Below are positions 32,832 to 43,686 of a stretch of 64,000 nt of DNA, in pieces. The DNA comes from Chrysophaeum taylorii (Eukaryota; Sar; Pelagophyceae; Pelagomonadales; Pelagomonadaceae): assembly GCA_029834535.1 (NCBI GenBank), contig JAQMWT010000101.1:1-64000 (forward strand), given 5' to 3'. Numbering within the stretch: position 1 is the stretch's first letter; each line of letters opens with the position of its first letter. The position numbers and the translations under genes were made by a program. Under the pieces are notes generated by a model, which worked only from the letters and a program-made list of their open reading frames with translations, was not told the DNA's origin and ran no database searches.

Positions 32832-33899
32832 CTAACGGGCTCTCGTCTTGACGTTCAAGCGGCGCTGTCGTGGGAGCAGGTCCGCTTCGGTATACTCCGC
32901 CTCACGGATCTCGCTCATTCCGGGCGAGTTCCCGGGGGCAATAGGGTTCCCGTCGCTCAGGCTCTCCACGATCGCGCATTCAAACTCGGCATGACGCATC
33001 ATACAACCAAACCAGAGACCGCAGAGCGTGATGGAGCCAGGAGAGAGGCGGATATTGGTGTGCGTATAGTTGTGAAAGACGGAAAATGCTCTCGGAACGT
33101 CCACTGGCAGGCTATAATACAACGACTGCACGAAAGCCCAAGGCGTCTCGAAGTCCACGTCGCCAGCGATCAGGAGCATGGGCTTGACGACGTCGTGAAT
33201 GGGATGTTTATCCAAGCCGTTGATCATTTCGTGATACCCGTCCCAAAACGGAGCGATGGAGGCGGCGGCCGTGATCGTTCCGTCTTGAAGACCCGCATTC
33301 TCGATTACAGCCAGGCCACCCATACTTATGCCAAGGATGCCGACACCGGGCTCGAAGTCAACTCTTCCCCACAACCAAGAATCATCGTGGTCGGCAGAGT
33401 GCTCTTTGACGTAGGAGACTACGTGGAGCTGGTCGTAGGCCGCGTCTTCGCACCAGCCGCCAGTGGCCAGCGGCGAAACCACTATGAAGCCCGCCTCCGC
33501 CACGCCTTGGATGAGAGGTACGTACCTCGTTTGCACGTCCCAACCCACCACGTAACGAAAGTCGCCGGGCGCGAACACTACGAGCGGATGGTTCGCGTCG
33601 TCGTTCGGGTACACGACCAAAGTGCGGGTTGCGTTGTCACACTGCAGCCCCTCCATTGGAATGGTCACGTTCGAAACATTCACTTGTATGGCGTGAAGCG
33701 ACATTTCCGCGCCACCGACGTCGCCGGCCGCCGAGGGGCTCGATCTCAACAGCCACACTTGCAAACTCCCAATGACGATACATCCCGCCAGCGCAGACAT
33801 CATTGTCGACAAAACACGTCGCATCAACTCCCTCACGGGCGTCTTCTCGGCCTCGCACGCCTGAACCTCCATCGTCCCATATGCTTTTGAGTCCTCCAT
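32832..33899 (-). CDS. membrane-anchored alpha/beta hydrolase, chlorophyllase/dienelactone type
   Basis: Intronless, 355 residues. A cytosolic N-terminus of about 27 residues precedes one membrane segment (VLSTMMSALAGCIVIGSLQV), making a type II membrane or lumenal protein; NVSN, NATR and NYTH are possible N-glycosylation sites. The enzyme part shows the fold of chlorophyllase-like or dienelactone-hydrolase-like esterases: PLVVFAPGDF (oxyanion strand), VGILGISMGGLAV (nucleophile Ser in GISMG), and PMLLIAGDVDFETPW holding the likely acid residue. The His is probably in FHNYTHTN or a nearby position. Substrate unknown. The C-terminus is charged. Confidence 0.75.
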   Translation of the reverse strand: MEDSKAYGTMEVQACEAEKTPVRELMRRVLSTMMSALAGCIVIGSLQVWLLRSSPSAAGDVGGAEMSLHAIQVNVSNVTIPMEGLQCDNATRTLVVYPNDDANHPLVVFAPGDFRYVVGWDVQTRYVPLIQGVAEAGFIVVSPLATGGWCEDAAYDQLHVVSYVKEHSADHDDSWLWGRVDFEPGVGILGISMGGLAVIENAGLQDGTITAAASIAPFWDGYHEMINGLDKHPIHDVVKPMLLIAGDVDFETPWAFVQSLYYSLPVDVPRAFSVFHNYTHTNIRLSPGSITLCGLWFGCMMRHAEFECAIVESLSDGNPIAPGNSPGMSEIREAEYTEADLLPRQRRLNVKTRAR

Positions 33900-34335
33900 C
33901 TAACCTAGAATCCCTCGATTTGCTATGATTTGTTTCTGTGACGTCGACGTTCGCATCTGGAAATCGTCTGAGAGCCTCCCTCCAGCGGCAGTGCAGCTTG
34001 CGGGCGGGCTCTTTATTCGACCCCGGCTCGGCGGCGACTCCGCCTATGCCCTCCCGGGGTGCCAGCCCATAATGCCCTTTGGGTGCCCGCGTCTGATGCT
34101 CTCTTCCATCGACGGCACTCCGCGTTTCCGCACTCCGTCTACACGTATAGCTGTCGGCTATTGATATCTACATCGTTAGTCGTGGCACTTCGCGCTTCCG
34201 TGCCTATCCACAAACTTACAAGAGTGTTGTCATCATGGTATTTATCATGACGGTACCTGTTCTTCTCAAAAGTTCGACGGCTTCTTACCTCTGACAGAAA
34301 ACCGGGAAGACGGTTGATTCAGGCCGTCTGCCCGC
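33900..34335. other. intergenic, no gene seen
   Basis: Moderately GC-rich sequence with only short frames and no recognisable homology or RNA fold. Confidence 0.4.
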
Positions 34336-34976
34336 CATGAGCGCCAAGATGGAAAATGCCGCGAAGTCAGCACTCGTCGGACAGGCGGCCGCCAGGAGCC
34401 AGCACCTGGTCTCTCCACGACTCTGAACACGTATACGCTGACGCTGTTCCCATCTTTTCGCACGCTTGCCGCTGCCGACGCCGACCCGGACGCCGACGAC
34501 ACATCACCGGCGGCGCTCGCCTGACGTCTGCTGACCTCCAGGCCATTGCTTGCGCCGCCAACTCGGAACAAAGTGCAATCTTTCGTTCCTCAAGCAGGGC
34601 GTCTCGACGGCAGAAAGGGCTGCTCGTTGAAGAAGATCAGGAAGATGCTCGCAGCCCACAACCTCGGAGCCTACACCACCGCCGACGCCGGCTATATCGC
34701 CTTCATTCGCCACCTCAAAGCGCAGTTCGGCGGCATGAAATCCAGCTCGCCTGGCTCCCCGATAGCCTTCGCGCAAAGTTCGCCCCCAATGACGAGAACG
34801 CACGTACGGCGCCGCCGCCTAAAAAGAAGCCGAAGCCCGACGACATAGACGTCTTCCAACTCAAAGTCCAGGCCGACCAGTGCGTTGCTAAGTCCAAGTG
34901 CGCCTCGAACGCGCGTCGGGTGCCGCTTTCCCCACTTGCGCTTTCAACACCAACTCATGCCTCTATGTCATGAGCC
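34336..34976 (+). pseudogene. degenerate coding remnant, unknown family
   Basis: Protein-like stretches occur in different plus-strand frames: MSAKMENAAKSALVGQAAAR (34336), FPSFRTLAAADADPDADD, KKIRKMLAAHNLGAYTTADA and PNDENARTAPPPKKKPKPDD to a stop at 34973. They share composition with host genes, but I could not find GT-AG joins that link them well. It is either a decayed gene or repeat-derived. No function can be assigned. Confidence 0.3.
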
Positions 34977-35550
34977 ACTCCAACACCTCAAATATTTAAT
35001 GTTGTAAAACCATTGTGACCGCTCGGAAGCAGAACCGAACTCGACGAAAGCTCCGGTGTCCGGGGGTCTATTGGTCTTTATCCCGCAGCCACCAAAGAGC
35101 GGAAGACGCCCCTAGTCGGCGCCGCTATGGTGACCAGTTTCGAGGTAGAATACTCGAACGACCGACCCCGCACCTCGACTCCTGCTTCTCAGCCCATCGA
35201 CAGACCTTCAAGGGGCGTTGTTTCGCGCCGTTAACGGGACGGGTTTTGCATCTCGTTGGCGCGCTACGCTCGCTCATCCCACAAATCCGTCAAATAATTG
35301 AGAAGAAGAGGTAAGCAACTTCCTTGCTCACTGCTAAGTTCGAAGAGCCAGAATGCCTGTCATCGAATCAGGCTCCCTAGGCCACTCCATTGGATGAAGG
35401 GGGCGGGTGGGTGTGCGCGCAAGATTACAACGACCAAAGCGCGTCCAGCAGCTCAAACTGGCGGCCTGCCTAGTCTGCGCGTGCATTATGCTTAGCACCC
35501 GAGGACTTTTTTTCGTAGCCGTACAACTCCGAAGTTGCCGGTTGGCGCAG
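34977..35550. other. intergenic, no gene seen
   Basis: Short frames only; nothing with recognisable homology. It forms the downstream flank of the small gene on the minus strand at 35551. Confidence 0.4.
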
Positions 35551-35954
35551 TCATCGCTTGACGTGTCGCGAAAGGTGGTAGTTGAGGCTTGAGGCGTGCG
35601 CTCGTTTCCTTTGCTGCTTCTGTGCAACCGAGGGTGATATTGACAGCGCGCAAAGCTTACCGCCTCCACCGTGCACTGCTCGAGGATCTGTTCCGCCTCT
35701 TCTACTTTCGGATGTTCACTGTCGTAGTCGTGCTGTGCCAGGAGAGACAAGTACTCCATGAACTCCTTGTGGCACGGTGGCTGCCTGCTCTTGCGTAGCC
35801 TAGCCGCGAGCCTACATCAGTCGCTAAACTGGTCTCCGTGACGAGATAACCTGTATTCCTTCAAGGTGAGCTTTTGCGCCTTGGGTAGATCGATTGCGCG
35901 CGGGCATGAAGCATGCAAACAACGATGCGCGACCTGGTTGAGCCTCCCGAACAT
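35551..35954 (-). CDS. small three-exon protein resembling mitoribosomal mS37/MRP10
   Basis: Exons 35954-35851, 35784-35661 and 35619-35551, with introns of 66 nt (GTTATC...AGCAG, followed by a second CAG) and 41 nt (GTAAGC...GCACAG). Together they encode 98 residues. The N-terminus MFGRLNQVAHRCLHASCPR is basic and lacks acid residues, like a mitochondrial presequence. The middle has LPKAQKLTLKEYRQPPCHKE and a helical hairpin with Cys at about 39 and 73. The tail ASSLNYHLSRHVKR recalls the SNINYHAARL tail of yeast Mrp10 (mS37), a CHCH-type small-subunit mitoribosomal protein. One hairpin Cys pair seems reduced. Phases agree at both joins and the only long downstream frame ends naturally. The family assignment is tentative; the gene model is stronger. 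Confidence 0.6.
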
Positions 35955-36947
35955 CGCGTTGCGCGCCGCGTCTGCGTCTCAAAACTAGATGCTTGAGGGT
36001 AAAAAGGGTAAGGGTGTGTAACTGAGGACGTTTGGCGAAGCGCTCGCCGCTACCTTGAAATCTTTCGCCCCGGTAATGCACCGATCAAATCGAACACGCA
36101 GCAGACGGGTGTCGCGACCTCACACGCAGCAGACGGGTGTCGCGACCTCGTGGAACGAGCGCAGTGCCACTAGCATCTCCTGTCGATGAACTGACGACGG
36201 AGCAGCATTTCCAACGGCCGTTTTGGTTCTTATCATCCTTCATCCGAGCCCAACAGTGTCGGCGATTCCCTACTAAAACGCGCCACGCTCTATTTCGTCC
36301 TCACATCACCCCACTCTCTTTCGCCTTCACACCAAAAACTCTTGGTACGCAAGATAGGACGCAGAAAGTAATAAGTTGGAATCGAAACGGTTATCACGCA
36401 GGCTTGCTACTATCAAGAAGGCGAGGATATGGTGCGAGTGTCATCCATTTTCCTTCGAACGAGCTGAACGACTCCATACGCTAAATGCAGGACCTCGGGA
36501 GAGGAAGACCCCAGGAGAGAAGAGCTCGAAAGATGTCGTGAACATACCAAGCGCGTCACAGAACACGGTCATGTGCGTTGATTCTCTTCTTCGCGGCAAA
36601 AAACGAAAGAGAAGAAACAAACACAGGAAGTCCCAAATTGACGTGACGTCGACAGTTGTCCGTGCAAAGGAAAAATTGCAGTGTATCGACAAGGTTCTTT
36701 TGCACACCAAACGGACGTATAACGTCTTGTGAAGCCCGCGGATACAAACACCACAGGAGCATGTGGGAGACAGCAGGGGTTCTCCATCACCCCCTTCATC
36801 ATAAAAAAAGACGAGAGTTGACGTCATAATCACGGCAGCGATGTTTCTCCTCTTCTGATTGCGTTCGGTAACCAAAGCGCTCCTGATGACACTTGCTGCT
36901 GAGTAGAACTCACCTCGGTCTCCACGAAAGTTTTTTTTTCTCTTGAT
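35955..36947. other. intergenic, no firm gene
   Basis: A 21-nt direct repeat (about 36101-36149, word CGCAGCAGACGGGTGTCGCG twice) occurs here. A basic 118-residue plus-strand frame (36376-36732, with GKKRKRRNKHRKS) has no homology I know and a composition unlike the neighbours, so I do not call it a gene. Confidence 0.4.
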
Positions 36948-38405
36948 TTACATCGCAGGGAACGAGTGGACGAACTCATCAGCTATTTCCTTGAGATGGT
37001 CAAGAACCTCGATGGTACCCTCGATCATGCCGGTGTGGTGGTACGAGATATTGTGTTCGGCACAAAAATCCTTCGTGATTTCGGAGACCTTGTGGAGGTT
37101 GTGGCGCGGGATCGTGGGGAAGAGGTGGTGTTCGACCTGGTAGTCCAAACCGCCGCAAAACCAGTGAACAAAGCCGAACGGGTCTTGCGTGACGTTGCGG
37201 GTCGTCGTCACCTGAAGCTTCCAATAGTCGGGGCGCGCCGCGGCATCGTAGACAGCCATGCCGTTGTGGCCGAGGCCGAAAACGGTTGCGAGGGCAAGCC
37301 CGCAAGTAACGTTGGAGATCAGGACGAAAGAAAAAGCACCGAAAAAGGTAGGATGCATGGCGGCGATCCCGAAGTACCAAGCGTAGTGCAACCCAAGAAG
37401 GAACAGCTCGAGCTTCTCGTGCGGAACGGGTTTGAGCTCTCCCGGCGCACCCTTGACGGTGCGGCCTGCCGTCTCATCGAGGTTTAAAACGTAGGCAACC
37501 GACTGCTGGAGCCACGAGATGCGGGCGAGAGCAAGGAGAGGGAAGTACATGAGGTGCTGGCGCGACACCATCCACTTGCTGAAGGCCGAGTCAGCGAGAC
37601 GCAGCATCGGCTTGGACCACGCGAGGTACGGCATCGTGTCGATGTCGGGATCGCCGTTTTGGGCGTCAGCTCCGGTGGCGTGGACGTTCGGAACAGCATG
37701 GTGCGTGTTGTGCTTGTTCATCCACCAAGACACCGAAAAGCCCTGGGCAAAGTTGCCCCAAAAATATCCAACAAATCGTCCGACGGTGCGGTTGCGAAAG
37801 ACCTGGTGGTGGAGAATCTCGTGGCAGAGCCACCCGCACTGCTGGAAAAATATGCCGAGGAGCGCCGCGGCACCGGATCGGGCGGCGGTATCGGTCCAGG
37901 TCGAGCCGTTAAAGGTCGCGACGACGGCCGCGGCGGCGATCGCGAGCCCGAGAGTCGAAAGCATCTTGTACGCGTAATACACGGGGGACGAATCGAAGAG
38001 GCCCATCCCCTTGAGCTTGTTGCGGAGCATGCGGTAGCCGCGCTCGAACTGGATCTGCTCCTCGGACTTGGGCTCCCTGGTGCTGTACTGATTGCGACTC
38101 TCGTCGTCGAGCGAACCGATGCAGAACTGGTCGAGGTGCTTGGTAGCGCCCGGTCCGTGGAACATGGCGAAGGTGTCGGTCGCATCATCGCCGGCCGAAG
38201 TAAAGATCACGTCGCCACCCGGGTGCTCGTGCCAGCCGGAGACGTCGTACACCTTGTTGTTACAAACGAGCCACGCGTCGTTCGGGCTGCGGTGTTTGGT
38301 CACCTGCGCGCTCGTCACATTCCGAGAAGAATCGCGTCGCACCTCGGACCAAGCGTGCACGGACGCAGTCATCAACTTCGCCGGTCGTTCGCCACCCTTG
38401 CCCAT
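36948..38405 (-). CDS. cytochrome b5-fused front-end desaturase, delta-6-like
   Basis: Intronless, 485 residues. The N-terminal cytochrome b5 domain has DAWLVCNNKVYDVSGW and HPGG (61-64). The desaturase part has boxes HEILHH (195-200), HNTHH (232-236) and QVEHH (423-427). The context QQCGWLCHEILHHQVF, NKHNTHHAVPN and DPDIDTMPYLAW closely follows delta-6 (and delta-8) front-end desaturases of algae, which act in the ER on C18 or C20 acids. Box 1 carries Glu where most relatives have Asp (HD). It is the second front-end desaturase in the window and belongs to a different subgroup from the one at 13669. It diverges from the transporter at 38829. Confidence 0.92.
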   Translation of the reverse strand: MGKGGERPAKLMTASVHAWSEVRRDSSRNVTSAQVTKHRSPNDAWLVCNNKVYDVSGWHEHPGGDVIFTSAGDDATDTFAMFHGPGATKHLDQFCIGSLDDESRNQYSTREPKSEEQIQFERGYRMLRNKLKGMGLFDSSPVYYAYKMLSTLGLAIAAAAVVATFNGSTWTDTAARSGAAALLGIFFQQCGWLCHEILHHQVFRNRTVGRFVGYFWGNFAQGFSVSWWMNKHNTHHAVPNVHATGADAQNGDPDIDTMPYLAWSKPMLRLADSAFSKWMVSRQHLMYFPLLALARISWLQQSVAYVLNLDETAGRTVKGAPGELKPVPHEKLELFLLGLHYAWYFGIAAMHPTFFGAFSFVLISNVTCGLALATVFGLGHNGMAVYDAAARPDYWKLQVTTTRNVTQDPFGFVHWFCGGLDYQVEHHLFPTIPRHNLHKVSEITKDFCAEHNISYHHTGMIEGTIEVLDHLKEIADEFVHSFPAM

Positions 38406-38828
38406 GATTGTGTAGTTGCTTCGCGCGACCTACGAAGAAGGAGAAGAAGATAATTGCGTCAGTTCGCGAGCTCGTTCGGGCGACGGCGGCGTGGCGACCC
38501 GCGCTCCTTTGACGAAGCATCTCACCTCTCGAGACGGTACCTAAGACGTGGACGACAGGCGACCAGAGAAAACTAGTTTCGCGCAAAACACCGCGACGTA
38601 TGGTTGCACTAGTACGGATACGGTACGTGGCGTCTCGCCACGTAGACTCCACCTGCTCTGTCCCAAATTTTACGCGTTTTCAAACGTCAAACCTAAAAAA
38701 CGGACGCCACGTCAGCACATTTTCCGTAAATTCTTTTCCTTTCACAGCGTTGCGGTTCGATTATTACCACCTCGCATGACATCAGCAGAAAGGCGCAGGG
38801 GGATGAAAGAAATTCAGCACACAGACAG
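38406..38828. promoter_or_regulatory. 423-bp divergent intergenic region
   Basis: Lies between the delta-6-like desaturase (minus) and the sugar/polyol transporter (plus), so it must hold both 5' regions. It is AT-richer than the flanking genes. I see no clear TATA box or named operator; the assignment rests on position only. Confidence 0.45.
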
Positions 38829-40583
38829 ATGGCTTCGTGGTCGTCGTCGTCCGCCGCCGAGGAAAGGGGCTCCGACGACGAAAGCCCCCCCGCGTTGAAG
38901 AAGATCGATAACTGGAGGGATGAAAGACCCGTGGCGTACGTGTACGTCCTCGCGGGCATCGCCGCCCTCAACAGCGCGAACCTGGGGTATGACATTGGGG
39001 TCATGTCGGGCGCAGCTGTGTACGTCCAACGCGCATGGCATTTGAATAACTGGCGCGTCGAAGTGCTGATTGGGATCCTCAACTTTTGTTCGATCGGCGG
39101 TGCGCTCGCGGCGCACGTCGTCAACGACTGGATGGGCCGGCGCCGCACGTTCCAGTGCACTTGCGTGATTTTCGTCTGCGGCGTCGCAGGGATGACGTTC
39201 TCGCCGACGTACGCGGTGCTGCTCGCGTTCCGCGTCGTGACGGGCATCGGCGTGGGGATGGGCCTGAGCATCGACCCCGTCTACATTGCCGAGATCGCGC
39301 CCAAGCAGTTCCGCGGCGAGCTCGTATCTTGGTCGGAAATCTCGATCAACTTCGGTATATTACTGGGGTTTGTAACGTCCTACGCGTTTCGCGGTTTCCG
39401 CGCATCGATCTCGTGGCGCCTCATGCTTGGGTGCGGCGTCGTCGCGCCGCTCGTACTCCTCGCGCTCACGGTATTTGTGATGCCAGAATCTCCTCGGTGG
39501 CTCGTGGCAAACGATCGAGAAGCAGAGGCCCGGGAGGTGCTTGCGCGCCTCACGCGTCCGACCGACGACCGCGAGGCCATCATTTTAGAGATCCGCGAGG
39601 CCCTGCGTACCGAGCGGTGCGCCGTCGCTGACTGGGCCACCGTGCTAAGGCCAAGATCCAAAGCCGATGGTCGCGCGCTCGCCGTCGGCGTGGGAGTCGC
39701 CGCTGCTCAGCAGCTCATGGCCGAGGAGAGCCTGCTCTTCTATCTCCCCCGCATCCTTGGTTCCATGCAGGTCGACGATCGTAAAATATTCCTCGCGCTC
39801 ATAGCCATGGGCATCCTCAAGACGTCGTGCATTGTCGTCAGCGCCTGCTTCCTAGATACCAGAGGCCGACGACCGATGCTTCTCGTCAGCGTCGCAGGGA
39901 TGGCCGCGTCGTTGGCGTCGATCGCGCTTTCCATGCTCTACGCGTTTGAATGGGGTACCGTCGTCGCCATATGGTGCTACATGATGTCGTTTTCGCTCGG
40001 TCTCGGTCCTATTTGTTGGCTCGTCGCGTCCGAGGTCTTCCCGCTCTCTGTCAGAGCGAAGGGCATGGCCCTCGCTACGTGCGCGAACCGATTTTTTGCG
40101 GCCGCCATCGCCACGTCTTTCCTCACTTGGGCCAATGCCATGCCGGGCCGCGGCTATTCCCAGTACTTTTGGTTCTTCGCCGCCGTCGCCGCCGTCATTT
40201 GGGTCCTGCTCTACATCTTCGTCCCCGAAACCAAGGGAAAGAGTCTCGAGGAAATGCGCGTTATCTTCTCCAGTTCCGAGAAAGAACTGGATCATCATCT
40301 CGAACTACCAGAAGTGGTTTCGGTGCCTGGCGATGCCCACGACGACGACCACGCCCAGTGGCGCGCGGACTCCACTCGTGATGATGTCATTGATGGGCCG
40401 CCCGCAGGCGGCGTCTACGAGCTTCCGCAGCAGCAGTCGTTGGGCGGCGGCGGCAGCGTCTACGAGCTTCCGCAGTCCTCGCCCGACGCGAGGGAAACCA
40501 CCAATCCGCTGACGTCGCAGTGCGGCGGCCTCCGAGTCGTCGCGGTCTCCGACCCCCCCACAAGAAGAGAGAAGAGCTACTAA
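38829..40583 (+). CDS. MFS sugar/polyol transporter
   Basis: Intronless, 584 residues. Twelve membrane segments flank a central loop. Family marks of the sugar-porter branch of the major facilitator superfamily are SANLGYDIGVMSGA in the first segment, DWMGRRR after the second, GVGMGLSIDPVYIAEIAP, the PESPRWL signature before the central loop, LDTRGRRP after the eighth, and PETKGKSLEE at the end of the twelfth. The best resemblance is to plant polyol/inositol-type H+ symporters, but substrate is not predictable. The C-terminal 80 residues hold two near-identical units with VYELPQ (GGVYELPQQQSLGG and GSVYELPQSSP), possibly sorting or interaction motifs. Confidence 0.92.
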   Translation: MASWSSSSAAEERGSDDESPPALKKIDNWRDERPVAYVYVLAGIAALNSANLGYDIGVMSGAAVYVQRAWHLNNWRVEVLIGILNFCSIGGALAAHVVNDWMGRRRTFQCTCVIFVCGVAGMTFSPTYAVLLAFRVVTGIGVGMGLSIDPVYIAEIAPKQFRGELVSWSEISINFGILLGFVTSYAFRGFRASISWRLMLGCGVVAPLVLLALTVFVMPESPRWLVANDREAEAREVLARLTRPTDDREAIILEIREALRTERCAVADWATVLRPRSKADGRALAVGVGVAAAQQLMAEESLLFYLPRILGSMQVDDRKIFLALIAMGILKTSCIVVSACFLDTRGRRPMLLVSVAGMAASLASIALSMLYAFEWGTVVAIWCYMMSFSLGLGPICWLVASEVFPLSVRAKGMALATCANRFFAAAIATSFLTWANAMPGRGYSQYFWFFAAVAAVIWVLLYIFVPETKGKSLEEMRVIFSSSEKELDHHLELPEVVSVPGDAHDDDHAQWRADSTRDDVIDGPPAGGVYELPQQQSLGGGGSVYELPQSSPDARETTNPLTSQCGGLRVVAVSDPPTRREKSY

Positions 40584-40737
40584 GTCTAGTACAAGGTCTT
40601 GACCTTTTTCTTTCGAATTTCTATTATTAGTAGTAGTGCTGATTATTTTGTTGTTGAAGTTTGCACTGTTGCTTGAAGTTTTTAGTACAAACCCTTCTCT
40701 CGTGCGGAGAGTTCCGAGTTGGTAGTGTGTACAAACC

Positions 40738-43292
40738 ATGGGGCAGCATCGTGTGCGACGTGGACGGCCGCGACGGAGGGATTCGGAAGATGTCGACGAG
40801 GCTGCCGCTGCGCCAAAGGCCCCACCTGTGCAGGTGGAGCCCAGCAGAAGCGCGCGACCTCAGCGGTGGGCCGTGGGCGTCAGCAAGCTGACGCTCTCGT
40901 TCTCCGACCAGTCTCTCGAGGCCGAATGGTCGCGTCTGGTGCGTGCATTGTCGTCTCTTATTCGCGAAGTAGTGCATTGTTGACTCGGAAGAAAAAAAAA
41001 TCGCGCGCCTCCCAGGTCGAGCCGCGGCAGCGCGCTCTGTGGCTGCGGTCGTTGCTGTCGTCGGTGCTGTTCCAGGCGCTCCGGCACGCGGCTGACCTCG
41101 TCGAGTTTGGCGGGCAGATGCCGCGGACGACGCTCGCGACGCGGCTGTTGCTCTCGGTGGCCGAACTGACGCTCTATGCGCTGGCGCGCGTCGAGCTGAT
41201 CGCGCCGCGCCAGGCGTGGATCGCGACGAACGCGACGTTGTACGGAATGGTCGAGCTCGCGCTCGTGTGCCGGCACCTCGCGCCGCGCGTGAGGCCGAGC
41301 GCATGGTTGTTCGTGACGTACGGCGTCGCCTGGTTCGTGGTGCCCAAGATGTCGGCGCTCCAGTTCTTCCCGGCCTGCTGCGGCTCGATGATCATCGTCG
41401 CGTGGTGGCTGTCGCTCTCGCTCGCGACGACGCGCGCGGGCAGGAGGTTGCTCGGAATGACGGCAGTCGCGACGTCGTACGGCGGCGGGGATTGCGAGAG
41501 CGGGGGCGTCGCGTGTGCGCGCCGTGTCCTCGCGGCCCTCGAGGAGCAACGGCGGGTCGCGACCTCGTGGTGCGACATCACGGCGGGCCTCGCGCTCACC
41601 GTGCCGGTGATCGTCCTCTTCAACGTCGTCGCCTACTCGAGCGAAAAATCGGTCAAGGAGCGATTCGTTTTGCGGTCGGCACTCTCGCACGAGCACAACC
41701 ACGACGTGCGCCTCGCGCTGCTATCGGCCGAGGACCCCTTCTTTGGCCGCGCCTTCCTCGAGAAGGTCAAGCTCCGTATCTTGAGGCGCGAGCCCGCGCC
41801 CGCCGAAGACGCCGGCGAGGCGTCCGAGTCCTCGACGTCCTCGAACGTCTCCCCCCGTCGCGCCCCCCGCTTCCCGAAGAAGACTCATCATCATTCGGCA
41901 CCGTCCAAGAGTGGTGGCGGGGGCGGCACCAAAGCAGCGGCAGAACGCGCGCCCTTCTTTTCGCGCGGCGCGAGGGGGACGACGACCACCAAGCCCGAGC
42001 TGAGCGCGGCCCTGGCCATCGTGCCGTGCGCGATGCTCGCCGCCCTCGGGTGGTTTCCGTCGGCACAGCGCCTCACGTCGAGGCTTGTCATGGAGAGCTT
42101 GGGCGGCGTCGACGCGGCCTGGGCGGCGCTCACGCACGTCGCCGGCCTCACGCTCCTCGTCCTCGTGCTCACGAGACAGCTCCGATTCGTGATTCTCACC
42201 CCCCTCGTCTGCCTCTCGCTCCTCTGGCTCACCGCGCAGCTCTGGGAGGTCGGCGCGCCGATGTGGTGGCTGGATTCATCGTCCGCTATCCCGTCGCGGT
42301 CGCGGCTCGACGCCGCGACGCTCGACTTCTGCGAGCGCGAGTGCGGCGGCCTCGGGAGCCCCCGCGGCGACCGCCTCTTCTACTGGGAGCAGAGCGATGC
42401 CTGCGGCGCGTGCTTCGCCGAGAGCGCCTCGATAAAAGCGTCCCCGGACCGCGACCACTCCCTCGCTTTGGCGCTCCGCCTCGTCGGATCTGTCGTCCTC
42501 GTCCTATCTTTCCTTTACGCTCTCGGCTTGTTTGCCAAGTGCGTCAGGTTGTTCGCGCGCCTCGTCGCCTTCGCGCGCCGCACGCTCTTCCTCTACCCCC
42601 ACCTCGTCAAGGACCTCGTCGGTCCGAGCTCGGGCGGCGGCGACTCGTGTTCCAAGGCAGACTCGGAAATGCTCAAGAAACTCATTTCCTCCGACCGCCT
42701 CCCGCGACTCCCCGGCGGACCCGCCGCCGTCTGCTGCGCCATCGACGGCAAGCCTCTCCACGACGAAAAAAACAATGATCGATCCAACGCGCGCGCCCGC
42801 GATGTCGACGCCGCGCGGCCGCCCTCCGCCGCGATCGCGAGCAGCGACGACACCGAAGACGACCACCGCCCCCGCAGAGGCGGCCTCCCGCTGCTCGCCA
42901 TCGGCGCGACCCCGAGGGCCTGCTCGTTCTGCTCGCGCGACGGCACGACGGGGAAATCCCGTCTCGCCACGCACTCCATTCCCGTCTGCTCGGACTGGGC
43001 GCGCTGGTACCTCTGGCGCGCCGAAATCGCCGAACGCGCCCAGCGTCTCAAGTCGGAAATCGGAGTCGCCGACGGGTCAATCGTCGACACCGTCGAGCGA
43101 CCCTGCTGCGACTTCTCCTCCCTCGCCCTCGAGCGCGCCAGCCTCGCCGCTGACAACCAGGCGCTCCGCGCGCGCGTCGCCATCCTTGAAGCCTCCCTCG
43201 CCTCGTGTCGAACTGCGACCACCACCACCACCACCAACTGCAACACCCCTCCTGCTGGGGTCACGACGGGCCGCAAGTCGACGCCGCAGTAG
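40738..43292 (+). CDS. orphan multipass membrane protein
   Basis: Two exons: 40738-40938 and 41016-43292, joined across a 77-nt intron (GTGCGT...TCCCAG, phase 0), giving EAEWSRL then VEPRQRALWLRS; 825 residues. The first exon encodes a basic cytosolic tail. About eight or nine hydrophobic segments follow, including LATRLLLSVAELTLYALARV, SAWLFVTYGVAWFVVP and LVGSVVLVLSFLYALGLFA. The C-terminal soluble part has Cys pairs (CSFCSRDG and VCSDW) and a short coiled coil (SLALERASLAADNQALRARV). I recognise no family. A longer in-frame reading from 40719 crosses the intron region with Cys-rich nonsense and is not preferred. Confidence 0.65.
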
Positions 43293-43686
43293 GCAGAAGA
43301 AGAACGCCCTTTTGTTTTCTTTTTTGAATATACCCGATGCGTACATAAGCTCTATACACCTGCGGCGCCGAGTATTATTTTTTACCATTCATTCACTTAT
43401 TCATCGGGAACGACAACACCCAGACAGTAAATGTAGTAGTGAGAAGATGCGCGCGCGCTGAGGTCGGTGGCCAGCCCAGCGGGTGGTTCTAGCTAGCTAC
43501 CTACCTACCTACGCAGTGTGGCTGCATAGGCCCGCCCATTCTTCCTGTTTCAAACACGGGAAGTACAACAAGTACCTCGCCCCGTGTTTTGTTTGTTTCA
43601 AACAGTGTTTCAAACAATATACCACTCAAAAATCGGGTAGGTGACGTATTCCTGACGTTGCACATTGAAGCGCTTCTACCGATGAT
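43293..43686. other. intergenic, no gene seen
   Basis: Contains ATTC and CTAC microsatellites (about 43386-43403 and 43496-43513) and a short repeated word GTTTCAAACA (about 43547-43617). No gene. Confidence 0.5.

Noticed and set aside
36376-36732. Basic 118-residue protein
   Set aside because: No homology, composition unlike host genes, no supporting splice or start context.
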